From assembly GCF_964355755.1 (NCBI RefSeq), contig NC_092677.1, positions 3,293,001 to 3,353,000 on the forward strand: 60,000 nucleotides of DNA, written 5' to 3'. Below the pieces are notes generated by a model. The model did not search any database, was not told the DNA's origin, and worked only from the letters and a program-made list of their open reading frames with translations. The translations under genes and the position numbers were made by a program. The stretch is from Antedon mediterranea. Taxonomy: Eukaryota; Echinodermata; Crinoidea; Comatulida; Antedonidae. Shown one piece after another: positions 11,201-26,200 of the stretch; the stretch's first letter is position 1; each line of letters begins with the position of its first letter.

Positions 11201-14200
11201 TCTCCATCACCACTGGACGATAATCTTCTACAAGACGTGGACATTCATCATTTATGTCCAGTACAGTGATACGCAACGTACACGATCCTGTTGCTACTGG
11301 ACTCCCTGCAAATGTTTGAAAAAGAGAAATCATTGTATTAAGTGGTCAATCAATCTAAAGTTGTAATACTGTATCATTTTTTGTTTTTGTTTTGAGGAGT
11401 CTATTTATTACAAGCTATGCTTTCATTTAGTTAATTTGTTTAAGTTATTAGTAAAGTGAAAAAAATCCATGCATTTCTACAATGCACAAAGGAAGTACAA
11501 AGAAGAAGTAGTATTAAACAACATTTTAATCAATGTTTCTGAGATTTTTAACTAAACAGTAAATTCCACAACTCCCACCCAACCAAACAAGCTCTGTCTA
11601 CACCATCCAACTAGTTTGACAAATAAAGTGTGATATGCCCAAATATGGTCATGATATGACATCATCATATCCATATATGGGCACATCATATTTTTTTGTC
11701 AAATAAAGTTTGATAGTGTAGACAGAGTTTTTCTACACAGTTGTTATCAGGTCTTAATTATAGATTTCCTTTAAAATATTAAAATGTATATTAACAACAG
11801 GCAGCTCTAAATACTATCAAATATTTTTAATGAAATTCGTTCTTATGTTTAAGTTGCTTTATCCTCATAGCATCCTTCAGATGGGACTCAAAGCCGGTGG
11901 TTCAATAACTTACCGTTATCTACTGCCAAGACAATGAAGTTGTGTACAGGAATGTTTTCACGATCAAATGCTTTAACTTGAGTTATGACTCCTGTAGATC
12001 CGTCGATGCTAAGCCAATCCATGTCATTTGTGACTGGGTCCAATGCATACGTACTACAAATACAATATAAACAAGAAGATTATTAAACTTCTTGCTAAAT
12101 CTCACAGTACACAAATTGAACTAGTATGGCTACTAAATCAAAACTACAATTCACATGCTTAGTATATACTACATTATAATCTGCATGGTAGACTTGATCC
12201 AGATCATGAATAACAGTGCTTGATACAGAGATAGCGCAATATAAATGAAAAATCAAGACTCTGGTTAATATTTCAACATATTTATTAACACTACAGACTG
12301 TTTCATTCTCCATCAAATCTTTTTATCTCTCTCATGAAACAGTCTCTAGTGTTAATAAATATGTTGAAATATTAACCTTGATTTATCATTTATACTACAT
12401 TATATAAATTCACATATTCTTAATTTCAATTAAACAAGAAATTTCAACAATTATTAAATCAATTAAATACTATGTCATACACCACCAATTTTCTGAGCTT
12501 TTCAGTAGTATTACTGCAGTAACTACAGTTTGTTTTTGTTCTATAACTTGTTTTTGCAATTATTTAGCAAGCTTTTTGGGGAGTCATTACACTGTTTATT
12601 AGTGACTGCCTCATAAACTTCTCCATTAAAACCTTAAAATCATACTTCATTGCAGTAAATGTCTGTTACTGCAGTAACGGGCAGTAGAATAATGATTGAT
12701 TTTCAGTTTTCAGATTTATTATAAAGTTTACAATCTTATTACATACATTGCATTTAACTCTGGATCTGTGGCCGTCACAGTAATGGTAAAAGTGGTTTGA
12801 CCTTCTGTGACATCAGCTGAATATGCAGCTGGATCAAAGACTGGTGGTTCATTGACATCTGTTACTTGTATCGTTGTGGTAGCCGTTGCGCAGGTATTAG
12901 GATCGCAAGCACGAATTGTCAGTGTATACCTTTCATTTGTTTCAAAATCCAGTTCCTGTACAAAAACAATAAATTTATTTTGAAATTTAGAAAAGTTTTA
13001 AGAAGGTAAAACTTGATGACAAAAGCCAAGTTCACTCAGTTGCCAATTTGACTGTGACTCATTCTAGTTGCACTTCCAATTGCTAGATATCTACACAATT
13101 AGAGAATAACCTATGAATATTCATGAATGGCCATAATGACACCTATCTTTAAAAAGATAGATAGAGTGATACGCATATGGAAATCAGGCATTTAGCTAAA
13201 TGTGCTTCAATTCCCTATGATCTGAATTTTAAAGTAAGCTCAGAGGGCCTAATTTTAAAAGGAATAACTTAACACTCATAGATGAATATAAAAAATAAGC
13301 TTCTAGGGTGTAAACTGTAGGTAAGATACAACATCACATGTGACATTGTTTTTATGATGTGATGCAGTACAGTAGAGTACAGAGAACCAACTTTAAGATT
13401 ATTTTATTTAACCATTACATTGTAAAATCTTACATTCTTTAAGTAAATAACGGCATTTTGTTTATTGACTGGGTTTGGAATAACTTCAAATTTAGAATCA
13501 ACATTTCCACTCGTAATAACAAAATCCAGCTCCGCATTGACTCCCTCATCAGCATCACTTGCGAAAATCTCTAAAACTTTATCGCCAGGGGTCAGTGACT
13601 CGGGAACAGATTTATCGTACGAAGTTGGGTCAAAAATTGGTGAATTATCGTTTACATCTGTCACAATGATAGTTGCTGTAGCAGTTGCTGAAAAGAAAAA
13701 AATAAATAAAAAAATTATCAATTAATACAATAACTAGAGTACAAAACCTCCGCCTACGGTAAAATTCCCCTACATAAAATGTCCCCGGAAAAAATATATG
13801 GTTCATGCTCCTCTGAAGTTTTTTTTTTTATTATTTTTTTATTTTTATTTTTTTTTTGGACCTTGATCTTTGACCCTGACCCTTCAAAATTTAACCACAA
13901 TTATATGATGAGTCATTGATCATTGTAGCTAAGTTTGGTGAGAATCGGATAAAAACTGTGGTTTCTAGGCAGTAATATAGTTTTTTGTTAGTTGTGACCT
14001 TGACCTATGTGGCCAAATTTGGTGAGAATCGGATAAAAACTGTGACAAACACACAAACATACAGGGGTGAAAACATAACCTCCTTGGCGGAGGTAATAAG
14101 TTTTTAAAAAAAATGTCATTCTAAACATTGTAAATGAACATTTTCCGTAACATACCTGAGAGTGGCAAATCTGGATCTTGCGCAATAACTTCAACGTAAT

Positions 14201-17200
14201 AAGTATCTTTAATTTCCCGATCAAGTTCAACATTCCTGGTGAATATGTCACCATTGTCTTCGATTGTGAAGGTATTGGAGTCATCAACCAAACTGTATGT
14301 GTTTTGAGAGTTTGCGGGGGAGTCTGCGTCTGATGCTTCCACCGTCATTACGTATCGAATACCTGTATGAATAATACAAATATTTAAATAGTTGTGGCCT
14401 ACACTATCCAGGCCTCGTAATTTGGTAAATGAAATATTTGGAAGTCTTATGAAAGCATTTTAAACTATATTTGACGAATAAAGTTTATCTATCATTCTTG
14501 AACCTTGACTTGACTTTTTTGTTTTTGTTCTGTGTATTGTGATATTTTGTATATTTTGTAAGATCATTTTAATCCAGACCTTTTTATTTGAATTGCCCCG
14601 TGTGGGATGATTAAAGAATTTTGAATTGAATTGAATTGAATTATCAGTGCATGTACCTGTTCCTTCAGCAATCTTGCCTTCATACTCAGCCTCATTGAAT
14701 TCAGGAGGGTTGTCATTGATATCTCCAACTTCAATGACCACATCTGCTGCGCCCTTACTTCCACCTTCGTCTTCAGCTACAGCAAGAAAATGCCATTCCG
14801 CTTTGTATTCGTAGTCCAAAGCTTGAAGCAGTCGTATCTCTCCAGACAATCGATCAATACTGAAATAAGCGTTGTTTTCGTACTCGAGTGAGTACGTGAT
14901 CGTCCCGGATTGGGCATCAGCATCGGTAGCCGTCACCTTTTCAGATAAAAAAAAATTTTTTTTTAAAATTGTAAAATTGTTAATTAGCAAATGAGAGAGA
15001 GAATGAGAGATCACAAATCAATCATCATATTGTACAGTATTGGTAATCAGACAATTTTATTTTTCTTAGTATTTTTGATTGCCTTAATCGATTATAGTAC
15101 CTCTTGCAAATTAACTTTCTTAGAAATTGTAACTGTTAAATTATATTCAAATTGTTCTGATTTTCTGAAATAAAGTTTACAATAGATATTAAATAAAACA
15201 TTTTTAAAATGTTTAAACTAACCTGTAAAATTACACCTATCTCGTTGTCATCTTCCTCCTTCAAATCCTTGACGGTGTACACAGCCTGACCAAAAACTGG
15301 TATATTATCATTTGCATCCTGGACATAGATAATCAGTCTTGTAGAGTTTTCATTCAAACCATCTGTTACTACGTAGTCTAGCTCGTACCTCTCGATGCTT
15401 TCAAAGTCCAACATAGCAGCTACTTTAACGTCGCCTGTGTCGGAATCTACTTCAAAGACCGCGTTTTGATATTCCATGTCACCGGGGTAGGTTTTCCCGC
15501 CAGCTATTAAGTAGTTTAGTTCGCTATCTGAAACACAAAACAAGATCAAAATACGTTGAAATGACACTTTGGTTCACATAGTTGTCTTCATATTTTTTTA
15601 CCTCCGCCAAGGAGGTATATGTAATCGGTAGCGTGTGTTTGTTTGTTTGTTTGTTTGTTTGTTAGCAGGATTACTCAAAGACTTGGAGTGGAGCTGTGGC
15701 TTGGTGGTTATGATGCTTGGCTACCAATCTAAGGGTCCTGGGTTCAAGTCCTGTCATATGTCAGGGTTTTTTTCTCATGACAATTTACAACTCCACTCCC
15801 AAAGACTTAATAATAAGTCTTTGTTTATGTAGAGCATCTTGTGTATATGTTTGTCTTGTGAAATTATTAAATAGTTTATCCATCCTGTAATTGGCGGGTT
15901 ACTCGCTGTTGGATGAGTATGAAATAAAAAAAAAAAAAAAAAAAAAAAAAAGAAAAAGTAATTACAAGATCTTTACCAAAATGAATATACAGATAGATAT
16001 GTGTTCAAGGACCATTCCATTAAATTTTGGGACCATTGTCCCAATTCTGGACCACTTTTTAGTATACTTTTCAGACCTGCTAGTGTTAAAAGATAGGACA
16101 GAATTTTTCAAAAGCTGGCGAGCAGTCTTAAAGTAACAAGTATACTGAAATTGCATTTTCTCGAGAACTACTTGTCCAAAAAACTTCATTTTTGTAAAAG
16201 AGGCAAGAGTTATAATTTGTGATTTGTAATTTTAAAACATAATTTGATTTAATGTTCACGTTTTTTTATGCCAGTAGTTTAAAAAACCTATTTTATTTTC
16301 AAATTCACTCGTTTGATTTTCGCGTTGCTGTTCTATTGTTAGTCAACTGAAGCTATTGTTAATTGAAAGGCTTGTTACATAACCATTACACCAAACTCGC
16401 ATACACATGCTTGTAGTGAAATTAGCCTAAATCACAAACAGCATTAAGACACACACAAATATATATATTTTTTTTTTTCCGGAGAAATCTTATGTAGGAG
16501 AATTTTACAGTAGGGGGAGGTATGCACTCTCGGAGTGGCTTTCTAGTTTTAAGAGAGGTCTCGGCACGGAAAGTTACAACTGAAAATTTATGCAAGCTGA
16601 TCTATATCTCAGTCTAAAATATTTGCAATTTAATATTGGACCATGTCAAAATAATTCTACTGCAGTTACTGCAGCAACTACAGTACTTTTCTAAAACCAT
16701 GTATGATTTTAATTTTTTCGAGTTTGCATTCACTGGGTAAAATAGATTCAAGAGTAAACGAAAAAATCGTTACTGCAGTAGAATCATTTTGACATGGTCC
16801 CTAAGCTGAATCATACCTTCGTCTTTGTCAGTTGCGGTTGTACGTGTGACGACGGTGCCGATCTGAGCACTCTCGATCACGTTGGCGCTGTACTCCACGT
16901 CATCAAAATATGGGTTGTTATCATTTATATCGATAATCTCAACACGCAGTGTTATTGTAGCTACAAAAAGAAAAATAAAATTACAAAATTATCTATATTA
17001 AGTTCTTTATTAAAAAATGTTCTTCCACATCTTGAGTTTGAAAAAATGCTCTCATGCATTTTGAGTTCGAAAAAATGTGCTCATGCCTACATCACACATT
17101 TTGAGTTTGAAAATAATTTTCTCGCACATCTTGAGTTTAAAAAAAAAAGTTATACATTACACATTTTGAGTTTGAAAATAATTTTCTCAAACATCTTTAT

Positions 17201-20200
17201 TTTGAAAAAATGTTCTCATGCATGTTGAGTTTATAAAAAAGTTCTACATCACACATTTTGAGTTTGAAAAAATGTTCTCATTCATGTTGAATTTGAAAAA
17301 AATGTTCTGTTAAATTTTAAATATTTACATAGCAAACTATACCTCTATTAGGTTCCCCATTCTTTGGTGGAATAGCAGTGGGGGCGCCATCTTCTGCGAT
17401 AATAAACAATGTATACCCATCAATTGCCTCTCGATCAAAATTTCCATTAGTAGTTATTTCTCCTGTCGTTGGATTTACTTCAAATAAAGGTTGGGGATCT
17501 TTTGCTGGATCTTGTGCATAAGTAACCTGCCAAAAAAAAATTGCAGTGATAGTATTGAGTAAAATGGCCAAGCGGTTAAGGCGGGGGCGCCATTTACTGT
17601 ACCTTAAGAGCCAACAATATCTGCATGAGGCTCAGTGTTTACACAGTTTACCTGTGTGCACTTAAGGAACCCAGTTCAACATTCGAGAGGAGTAGGGGTT
17701 TACAAAATAGGGTGATGACCCCCTATCTGATAGGACAGTGATTAATTTAATCCTTGGCCACAGACATAAAATTAAAATTAAATAACTTATTGCTTAAATA
17801 GTGATTAAGTAATTAGTAGAGATAGTTTGGAGTTTAAGATGATCTTACACTTTTATTTTATTAATTTTTTTATTAAACCTTTATTTAGTGAGGGTGACCC
17901 TAAACAGCGTATGCTGACTATCAAGGGGCCCTCATATAAACATTATAAAAAAAACATATATGGAAAAGAAAAATGGATGGACTATGTTTTATAAAACATA
18001 TATACATAAATACAAAAATATAGCCTACAATACTATACAAAACGTTGAGGTTTTTCTTTTTGAATTAAATATTTTTTTAGAGAAGACTTAAAATTGTTTA
18101 TCGTTACCGCATTTCTTAGTTTTTAATGATACAATGTGATCTTACAGTTTTATACGCTAATACTGTGTCCGTGTCCTCAGCATGTACTGTAACAACTTCC
18201 TTATTTTGGCCTGTGTAATCTCCCTCTACTAGGTTGACCGTGTACTTGGACAGGTCAAACTGGGGTGTACGGTCATTTTCATCCACTATGTTAACTGTCA
18301 CGGTTATATAGTCAGCTAATTGAGAATTATCATCAGTAGCCTGGATTAGCAGTTCGTAGCTAAAAATAAAATTCATAATTTTAATCTGAATTTGAAAAAA
18401 CCTCACGTATGACCTAGGTATATTACCAGTATGATACAATGTGACCTTTGACATCAAGTATCAGTTATCACCTGGTTTTACTTTGGTAATTATTAAGGAC
18501 ATGCTACTGCATGCTCGAATGTGGCTGACAAGTCTAATATTGGAAAGGAAGGCACAACTACAATGGGTACAGAATGATATTTAAGATGGAAATGATTATA
18601 AAGATGACAATGATTGTCAAGAATATGATTTTGATGATTAACATTTATAGTGAAAATGATTATAATAAAAAAAATCTTAAATTCACTCATTAAAACTTTA
18701 AAATCTGGCATGTAGAACAACGCACAATTAAGTGTAAAATTAAATAAACCACACCTTTGAACTTCTTCATAATCCAAATCGTCAAATACATGTACGGCTC
18801 CTACTGTAGGGTCGGGAATCTGGAAACTACGAGGGCGGTTTGTTTCAGGAGTAGTCCCGACAATGAGCAGATATGTTATGGTTGACAATGGATCAGACGT
18901 CGTCGCGTTAACAGTAAACACTTTAGTGTTAATTGGTGTACTTTCATCAACATCCACAGCGTCGACTGGAGAAAACACGGGTGCGCCGGCTTGATTGTCG
19001 ACCAATGTGATGTCAATGGTTGATGTCACGTCTTGGATTTCCTCTTGGTTATTATCTCTTGCTGTCACTGTTAATTCAATATTCTAAAGTAAAAAAAAAA
19101 AATGTAGAAAATCCGTAAAATTGATGCATACAAAAATCGTCTATACAATATGCTTGCACTGATATGCTCAATGTGGTTGGTCTTGACCATGTATTCAAAT
19201 ATGGTAGTGATGTGACATCATCATGTCCATATATGGGCACATCACATTTGTTTTGTCACATAAAGTTTGATAGTGTAGACAGGGCTTAAGTTATACTATT
19301 GGTTAAAGAGCACAATTGCTTATTGAGTAAAAAATAAATTCTAACCCTTTCTGCATTTAAAAGTGAAGACTTCACTTTAAGAGTTCCATCTGTATCTAGT
19401 TGAAACTCGCTACTTGTTTGTCTCAATGTGTAAATTAAACCATTTTGATCTTCCTCATCCGGGTCATAAGCTTCAATTTTGATCACTTCACTGCCAACAC
19501 TTAATGTATCCTGGATAGTAACTATAGGAAAAAACAAACAATTAAACTTTAGTGACTAGAAGGGCACTCAGAGAGCGCAACCCTTTGCCTAGGCATATGA
19601 AATTGTAATGACGTGTTGCCATACAGCTATGAAACCATCCTTTAAAATCTTATAAAAATTTGTCAATAACTTTTTGAATAATCGTGCTAACTAACAAATA
19701 TAAAAAGAAACAAACACACACACCACATAACCTCCTACAACAAAAGATTCTTTATGTGTACTAGATATTAGGAAGCCTTCTAGACCTACGACCAAGCTAT
19801 GTCATGTTAATCAAGCGCATACTGGATATTGGGATATATTTCTAGATGCTAACAACGACCGATGCCATATCAATTGACGTGACCTAGTTAGGTCGTCATT
19901 GATGAGTTCATATGTCACCACTTCCAGGGGAAATATCAATCTATAGATTTGGACTCTTCAGCCCTACAAAATACACCAATAGCGCGCAAACAGCACACTC
20001 TAACAAGAGGGTTTACAGATAATGGTGATGATGGAAGTAAAATCATTATCACCTGATGTTGGACTTAGTATTGGAATTTCATCATTCACATCGTCAACGG
20101 TCACCGATATCTGGCAAAACCCTGTTAACCCATATTCTGCACTGTCTTCAGCAAGTATCGTCAGAGAAAAAGTTTTATCCTGTTCACGATCTAATCGTCT

Positions 20201-23200
20201 TCTCGTTCTTAACAGACCTACACCGCTACTAAGAGTCTCTATTTCAAAATATCCTTGTTTTAATTCACTCTCTACAAGAGAGAATGAAATCACTCCATTG
20301 ATCCCTGGGTCTGCATCGGTTGCTGTTACCTGATAAGTGATATATAAATAAAAAATAGGTTAAGAAAATAAAACACAACAAAAGCTTCCTTCTTATCCAT
20401 TTTTCAATATGTTATAATAATGTCCTTTTTTTCTAATGCTCATCGGTCCCCACCTGGACTCAACATCCGACCACTAACAAGTTTTAGTTTGATTTCTAAA
20501 CATCATTTTGGACATGCTGGGGAAAACTCTGAATTTACTTTAAAACTTACTTCAAGAACAGATGCACCTCTCTCCTGTTCCTCTGCTACAGACGGATTAT
20601 ACGAATCGCAGTCAGGAAATTTTGGAGCATTATCGTTGATGTCGTTGATACTGATTGTAACAGTAGCCATTGAAGACAGTGTGACGACCGGATTACAACA
20701 CAAACCGTCATCCATTGCTTCTATCGTTAGTACGTATGATGCTTCGCTTAGTGATCCTGCTGCCGATGTTCGTGATACAACACCTGACGGAAATAAAATA
20801 AATAAAATTTGAATGCTATTTTTAGAATTGTTTGATAAGACTTCAAAGCAAAGGCCATGTGCTCTTTCCCAGACCTACACCCCTACCCCTCCTTCCCAGA
20901 CCTCCAGCACCCCCACCCCACCTTTCCAGACCTCCACCCCCAACCGGGAACCCTTCACCCGTTTTACAGAATCACTACTTACCTGTATACTGATCAACAT
21001 CAAACAGGTTTGACCCCGATACTTTCCGAAAAGTAACCGAATCGCCATCCTTATCGGACGCGTAAATTGTATTGATCTTGTAACCAGACGTCACTGTGTC
21101 GTCAACATCGAAGGTGTAGTTAGACTGACTGAACGTTGGGCTGTTATCGTTCACATTCATTAGGTCAACTTGGACTTGCGACGTTGCCGACTTTCCGCCC
21201 AAGTCAACGGCAGTGACATCAAATTCATACATGGAAATGGATTCGTAGTCAAGTTGCATTGTGGGAAAGATGGTACCATTTTCATCAATTCTAAATGGAA
21301 CGCCATTTGAAAGGGAAAGGAGGAGTGATCCGTAGTATTCTCCATCTTCGTCAGCCACAGTGACTATTAATACAACAAATAAAAAACAATATAAATTATG
21401 TATAGGGGCCTATTAATAATTACCACCAAAATGACATATAACCATAATAAAAAAAGGCGTTGAATAATGATCCACATACAGACTTTAATTTATTATGCTA
21501 ATTATTCTTTAGTCTAGGCCTATATCATGTTGTTGTTCAATGTTTTAGAAATATGTGGCTACTAGGCGGTCACTAGACTAGGCAGTGTTGTCAGTGCTTG
21601 TTGTTTGTGCTTCTTACCCTTTTTAAAAACATTAAATTTAAACATTTAAATATTATCTAAATATCTGGACCTTGTTTTATTTTTCCTTTTAAGTTGTAGA
21701 TTCTTGTCCAATAATTGTTTTTAGTATATATAGTAGTAGTATAAGTTTATAACATTAAACTCTGTCACAACAACCAATCAAAATGCCTAGGCCTAGATTG
21801 TGTATGCAGAGTTGACAAAAAGAAGGCGACCACCTGGCCTGGCTTTAGAGGGTACGACGGTCCTACTAAAGAGCTAAGCCTTGGCAAAGGCCTCACCTAT
21901 TTCTCAGTCAACGAGTTGACCTTATTATAAACATAACCTGAAACAAATAGAAGTTTTGTAGAAAATCCTACCTTGGCCAACTGCTGAATCTGAATTTTCG
22001 GGAATATCTCGGAAAGCGTAAAACAATTGACTGAAAACTGGTCCGTTATCGTTTATGTCCAATATATCAGTCACGTGTACCTGAAATAAACAACCAATCA
22101 CAATGAAGTGTAAACTTTTTCGATTACGTAATATTTGTTTACTTTTTTTTCTCCAACACAGGTGGTTAAAGATTTACGTTTTCACGAGCATCCGATCAGG
22201 AAAAACTCGCGAAAACTTTTATATTAACTAATTAGTGTATGTATAGACATCTCTTACCTCACAAATACTCTCGCCGATCGAATCAACTGCTTTAACCATT
22301 ATAGTATAGCTGCTAAACATCTCTCTGTCCAATGTTGTTGATAGTGTTATCAATCCGTTTTGGTCAATCGCATGATCAGTTCCCGCAGGTTGATCGGAAA
22401 TTGAATAAGTCACGGGGTCCGTATTAAACGATCTCGCCTGCACTGTGATTAAACTAAAACAATACAATTAATTAATTATTTGATTTGATTTAGGCCTACC
22501 AACGCCAGGGAAAACAGAAAGTCAACGTGCATGTAACCCTACACTTATTTAGGCCTATGCCGTATCGTTATTTTAAAAAAAATATAAAGGTTTACAGTAT
22601 AACACTACAATTTTATGAATTCAAAACTAATATAGAACTAGTATACATACTTTGTTGGGAGTGACGTAATTTCTTCCGTTATAACTACGTTATACGTTTC
22701 TCTGGTGAACTGAGGAGGGCGTTCTCCCACTTTAACCCGGATGTCGGCGGCAGCCTCTCTTGTGGTGTTGTTCTTCTCTGATGCCGTTACTGTCAAGACG
22801 TACTCCTCGCCGTCCACAAATGAGCTCCCTTGCTGTTTCTCGATAAAAACATTACCAGTCACTGGATCCACGCCAAACATGTTGCTTTTATCTGGTGATC
22901 AAAAGAATTATTAGGATTCATTATCCATAAAATTTTACAGAAGGCTTACTTTCAATAAATACAAACTAACAAGTGCGAACGAACATAATCTGATCACTCA
23001 CCGAACATACTCCGATCACTCACCGAACTGAATCCGATCACTCACCGAACATACTCCGATTACTCACCGAACATACTCCGATCACTCACAGAACTGAATC
23101 CGATCACCCACCGAATTACATAATCAGTGCATAGTCTAGACACACACGTATACTTGCCTATGTTTATTTTATTATTACTCTGTTTTATACATTTGTTTGT

Positions 23201-26200
23201 TATTGTAAGTTAGGCAGAATACTCTAAATCATTCCCTTAACTTTTGTCTGCTAGTCATCACTATCTATTTTTGTCTACGTTTTACCGTGTATGATGATGT
23301 ATCATTGTTAATGTTAATTTTAAAAGTAAAAGACTGAATTAATGAATTATATTTTCCAGATTTTAAACTTACCACTAAACAGACCATACACGATTTCTGT
23401 ATCGGGGTCTTCTGGGTCACGTGCATATAATGTGTACACCGTGACGTCATTAACAACATTTTGTGACGTCACAGCAAGGTAGGGCTCATACTCCATCATC
23501 CACTCAGGTGGCTCATTTACATCCAGTACGTTGAATGTTAATTGCACGGATTCTGACGAACCTATGAGAAGATAGATAAAAATAGATTAACATTTATTTT
23601 TAAATAAGGCAGAGATACAAAGTTAAGCTATGTGACAAAAATGTGATGTGCCCATATATGGACACGAGATGATGTCATATTACTACAATATTTGGGCATA
23701 TCGATACCATATTTGGGCACATAGGCCTATCAGACTTTTTTTTAACATCATGAGAGCGAAGCAAGTTGTCAGTTCATTTTGTTGCTTTCCGCAATCGTCG
23801 AACATTTTGAACGGAGCATTATCACGCGGATCACAATTTATCAATGAACCGTTACAGCTTTTGAAAACTTTATTAAGTCTTTCTTTTAATCGAATTACAC
23901 TTTCAACACAAAAGGCCTACTGATTTCCAAAGTGCATGGTCAAAAATATATACTACAACATTTCAAATAGTAACAACATTTACAATATAGAAATTAAAAC
24001 ACCATAAAAAAAAAACTAGGCCTATTTTACAAAAGGTAATCAGATTAGTTGTACAGTTACTGTAGGCTAGATGTGTATTTCCTTATAATACTTCGAATGT
24101 TGCGTCAGTTTGTTTCTATCATTGTTTCGTTGCTTTTGTATTCTATATATAACATCGCATTACGCCTACGTCGACAGATAACACATCGTTTCCTTATCAT
24201 TACTTGAAATAGTCGCTCTTTCGGTTTTGTAGTTATTATACGTAATTAAATTACATAATAAATATAAATACCCGCGGGCCATTATTATATTATGTTAACA
24301 GTAATGGTGGTAATAAGAATTTTTTTTTTTAAATCTCATAAAACTACTAATAAAAACGAAAATTAAAAGGCATCGTTAAAATGTAAACTGAAAACGACGC
24401 TTTCGCTTTAACTAATTTGAAAACATTATATGAAAAGCTTGCGGGAAATTTTTACTTGTTTATGATTGAAATCAGATGAAACTTTCTTACAAATATCCGG
24501 AAAGTTTGTTTTTTTGCCGTGTTTCCGCAAACAAAATTATCGGTTTATTTTTTAACCAATAAAGTGCGCATTATCAGTCATTACCAAAACAACCAGATGC
24601 CCAATCACAACGCAACAATTTGTCCTCTCTATTTGTAATCAACATGAAATCTAGCTATAACAATATGTTAGTTATTAATGGTTTCCCCCTGTTATCTTCT
24701 TTCGGATCCGCCACAATCACACTCATACCGTACCACACTGCACTCATGCCCCCGGAATGTGAATGTAACACGAAAATACTTCAGTAATCTATTCGATAAA
24801 CATAGACTTTAAGTTTAACTGATAATTCGTTAATCAAATTTGATTTATCATTCTTTTGAATACGTCACGACATATTAACATATTTTACGGGGCGCAGTTT
24901 GGGACATTTCTGAAACATTGCTATGTTATGTTTTAAAATATATCATGGAACCTCGTAGTTTAGTCTAGGTTCTGGACGGAGTTTTGAATTAATATTATTA
25001 TTAGTAAAAAGATAAATATTTTGGCAAATATGGCGTTTCATACGTAAGCTAGGCCTACTTGAAAAAGACAATATCTACAGATTTGGGGGCAAGTCTACCC
25101 GTAGTTTAACCGTCGATGATCGACATACTTAGCTTAATCAACCGTCTCTTTAATTAGTAAAACTTGCATAAGCGAAACCTACCATCATATTCAAAGCGCG
25201 TAATGATTCTACGAATCTGGTGACGTCATCATAATGGTGGTTATAACGTACGGAAATTAAATGAAAAACATAATCACAAAGGAAAAATTGAATAAGCTTT
25301 CTAACAATGATTGGTAACCACTATTTATTGAATGTGATAAATATTTGCAAAGCTGAGTCATGTTTGAATACAACGCCCCATGATTATTCAAACTTAATTT
25401 TTACAATTGTGTTGTAGTCTGCTTTGAATAAACACTAAAACTCACTATGTACACATTGCAGCACAGTGAAAATCAAACAAAACAGTACATAGAATATGCA
25501 TATCCAAAAAAGGAAATACATATATTATTATGTCGATTTAAATTGTTTCGAGATAAGGAACCGTGTTTAAAATTATATTACTGCAGTTACTGCAGTAACT
25601 TTGCTTATTTTGTAAACCCTTTATATTCATTTTTTTTTTGGTAAACCTATATGATACAAAATGTTGTGACTGGCTCATATACATTGAAACAATTGAAAAT
25701 CATACGTTATTATTACTGCAGTAAAAAAATGTAGTTACTGGAGTAACTGTATTAGTAGAATAATTTTGACGGGGTCTCTAAACGAATAGCATAACTCACT
25801 GCCCTATAAAATAAAGGTTTACGCTATATAAAGTTCAGAGTAGGACGCAACGCAATGACGTAAGTTACCTACGTTGTTACGTTGCGTCCAAGGCGGAAAC
25901 CAAGCTAAATAACCACAATAAGAATATGGGACTTGACTAAAGTAGCCTATACCAACAAGTTTAAATGTACAGTAGGTAATTGATTGATTGATCACTTTAT
26001 TTCAGAATAAAAATTCCATATATGTATATAACAAACAATAAAACGGAAAATCACACTAAAATAGGATAAAATAGTAATCATCAGATATTGTGTATTTATA
26101 AAAAAAATATGTAGGATCTATGTGAAATATTTATTTAGCAACAAAAACAGGACCATAGGACCTATATGAAATAATCTTACTTTACATGCCGTTAAATAGT

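Noticed and set aside
16794-17228. Plus-strand open frame of 144 codons
   Set aside because: It runs antisense through gene A exon 13 and then through degenerate tandem repeats, so the frame is incidental.
17563-17610. Possible tRNA-Ser/Leu gene
   Set aside because: Only the 5' half resembles a tRNA; no matching 3' half follows at the right distance.
20420-20812. Plus-strand open frame of 130 codons
   Set aside because: It is antisense to gene A exon 7 (20551-20783), which has splice sites, phase agreement and cadherin motifs. The plus frame shows no domain signal.
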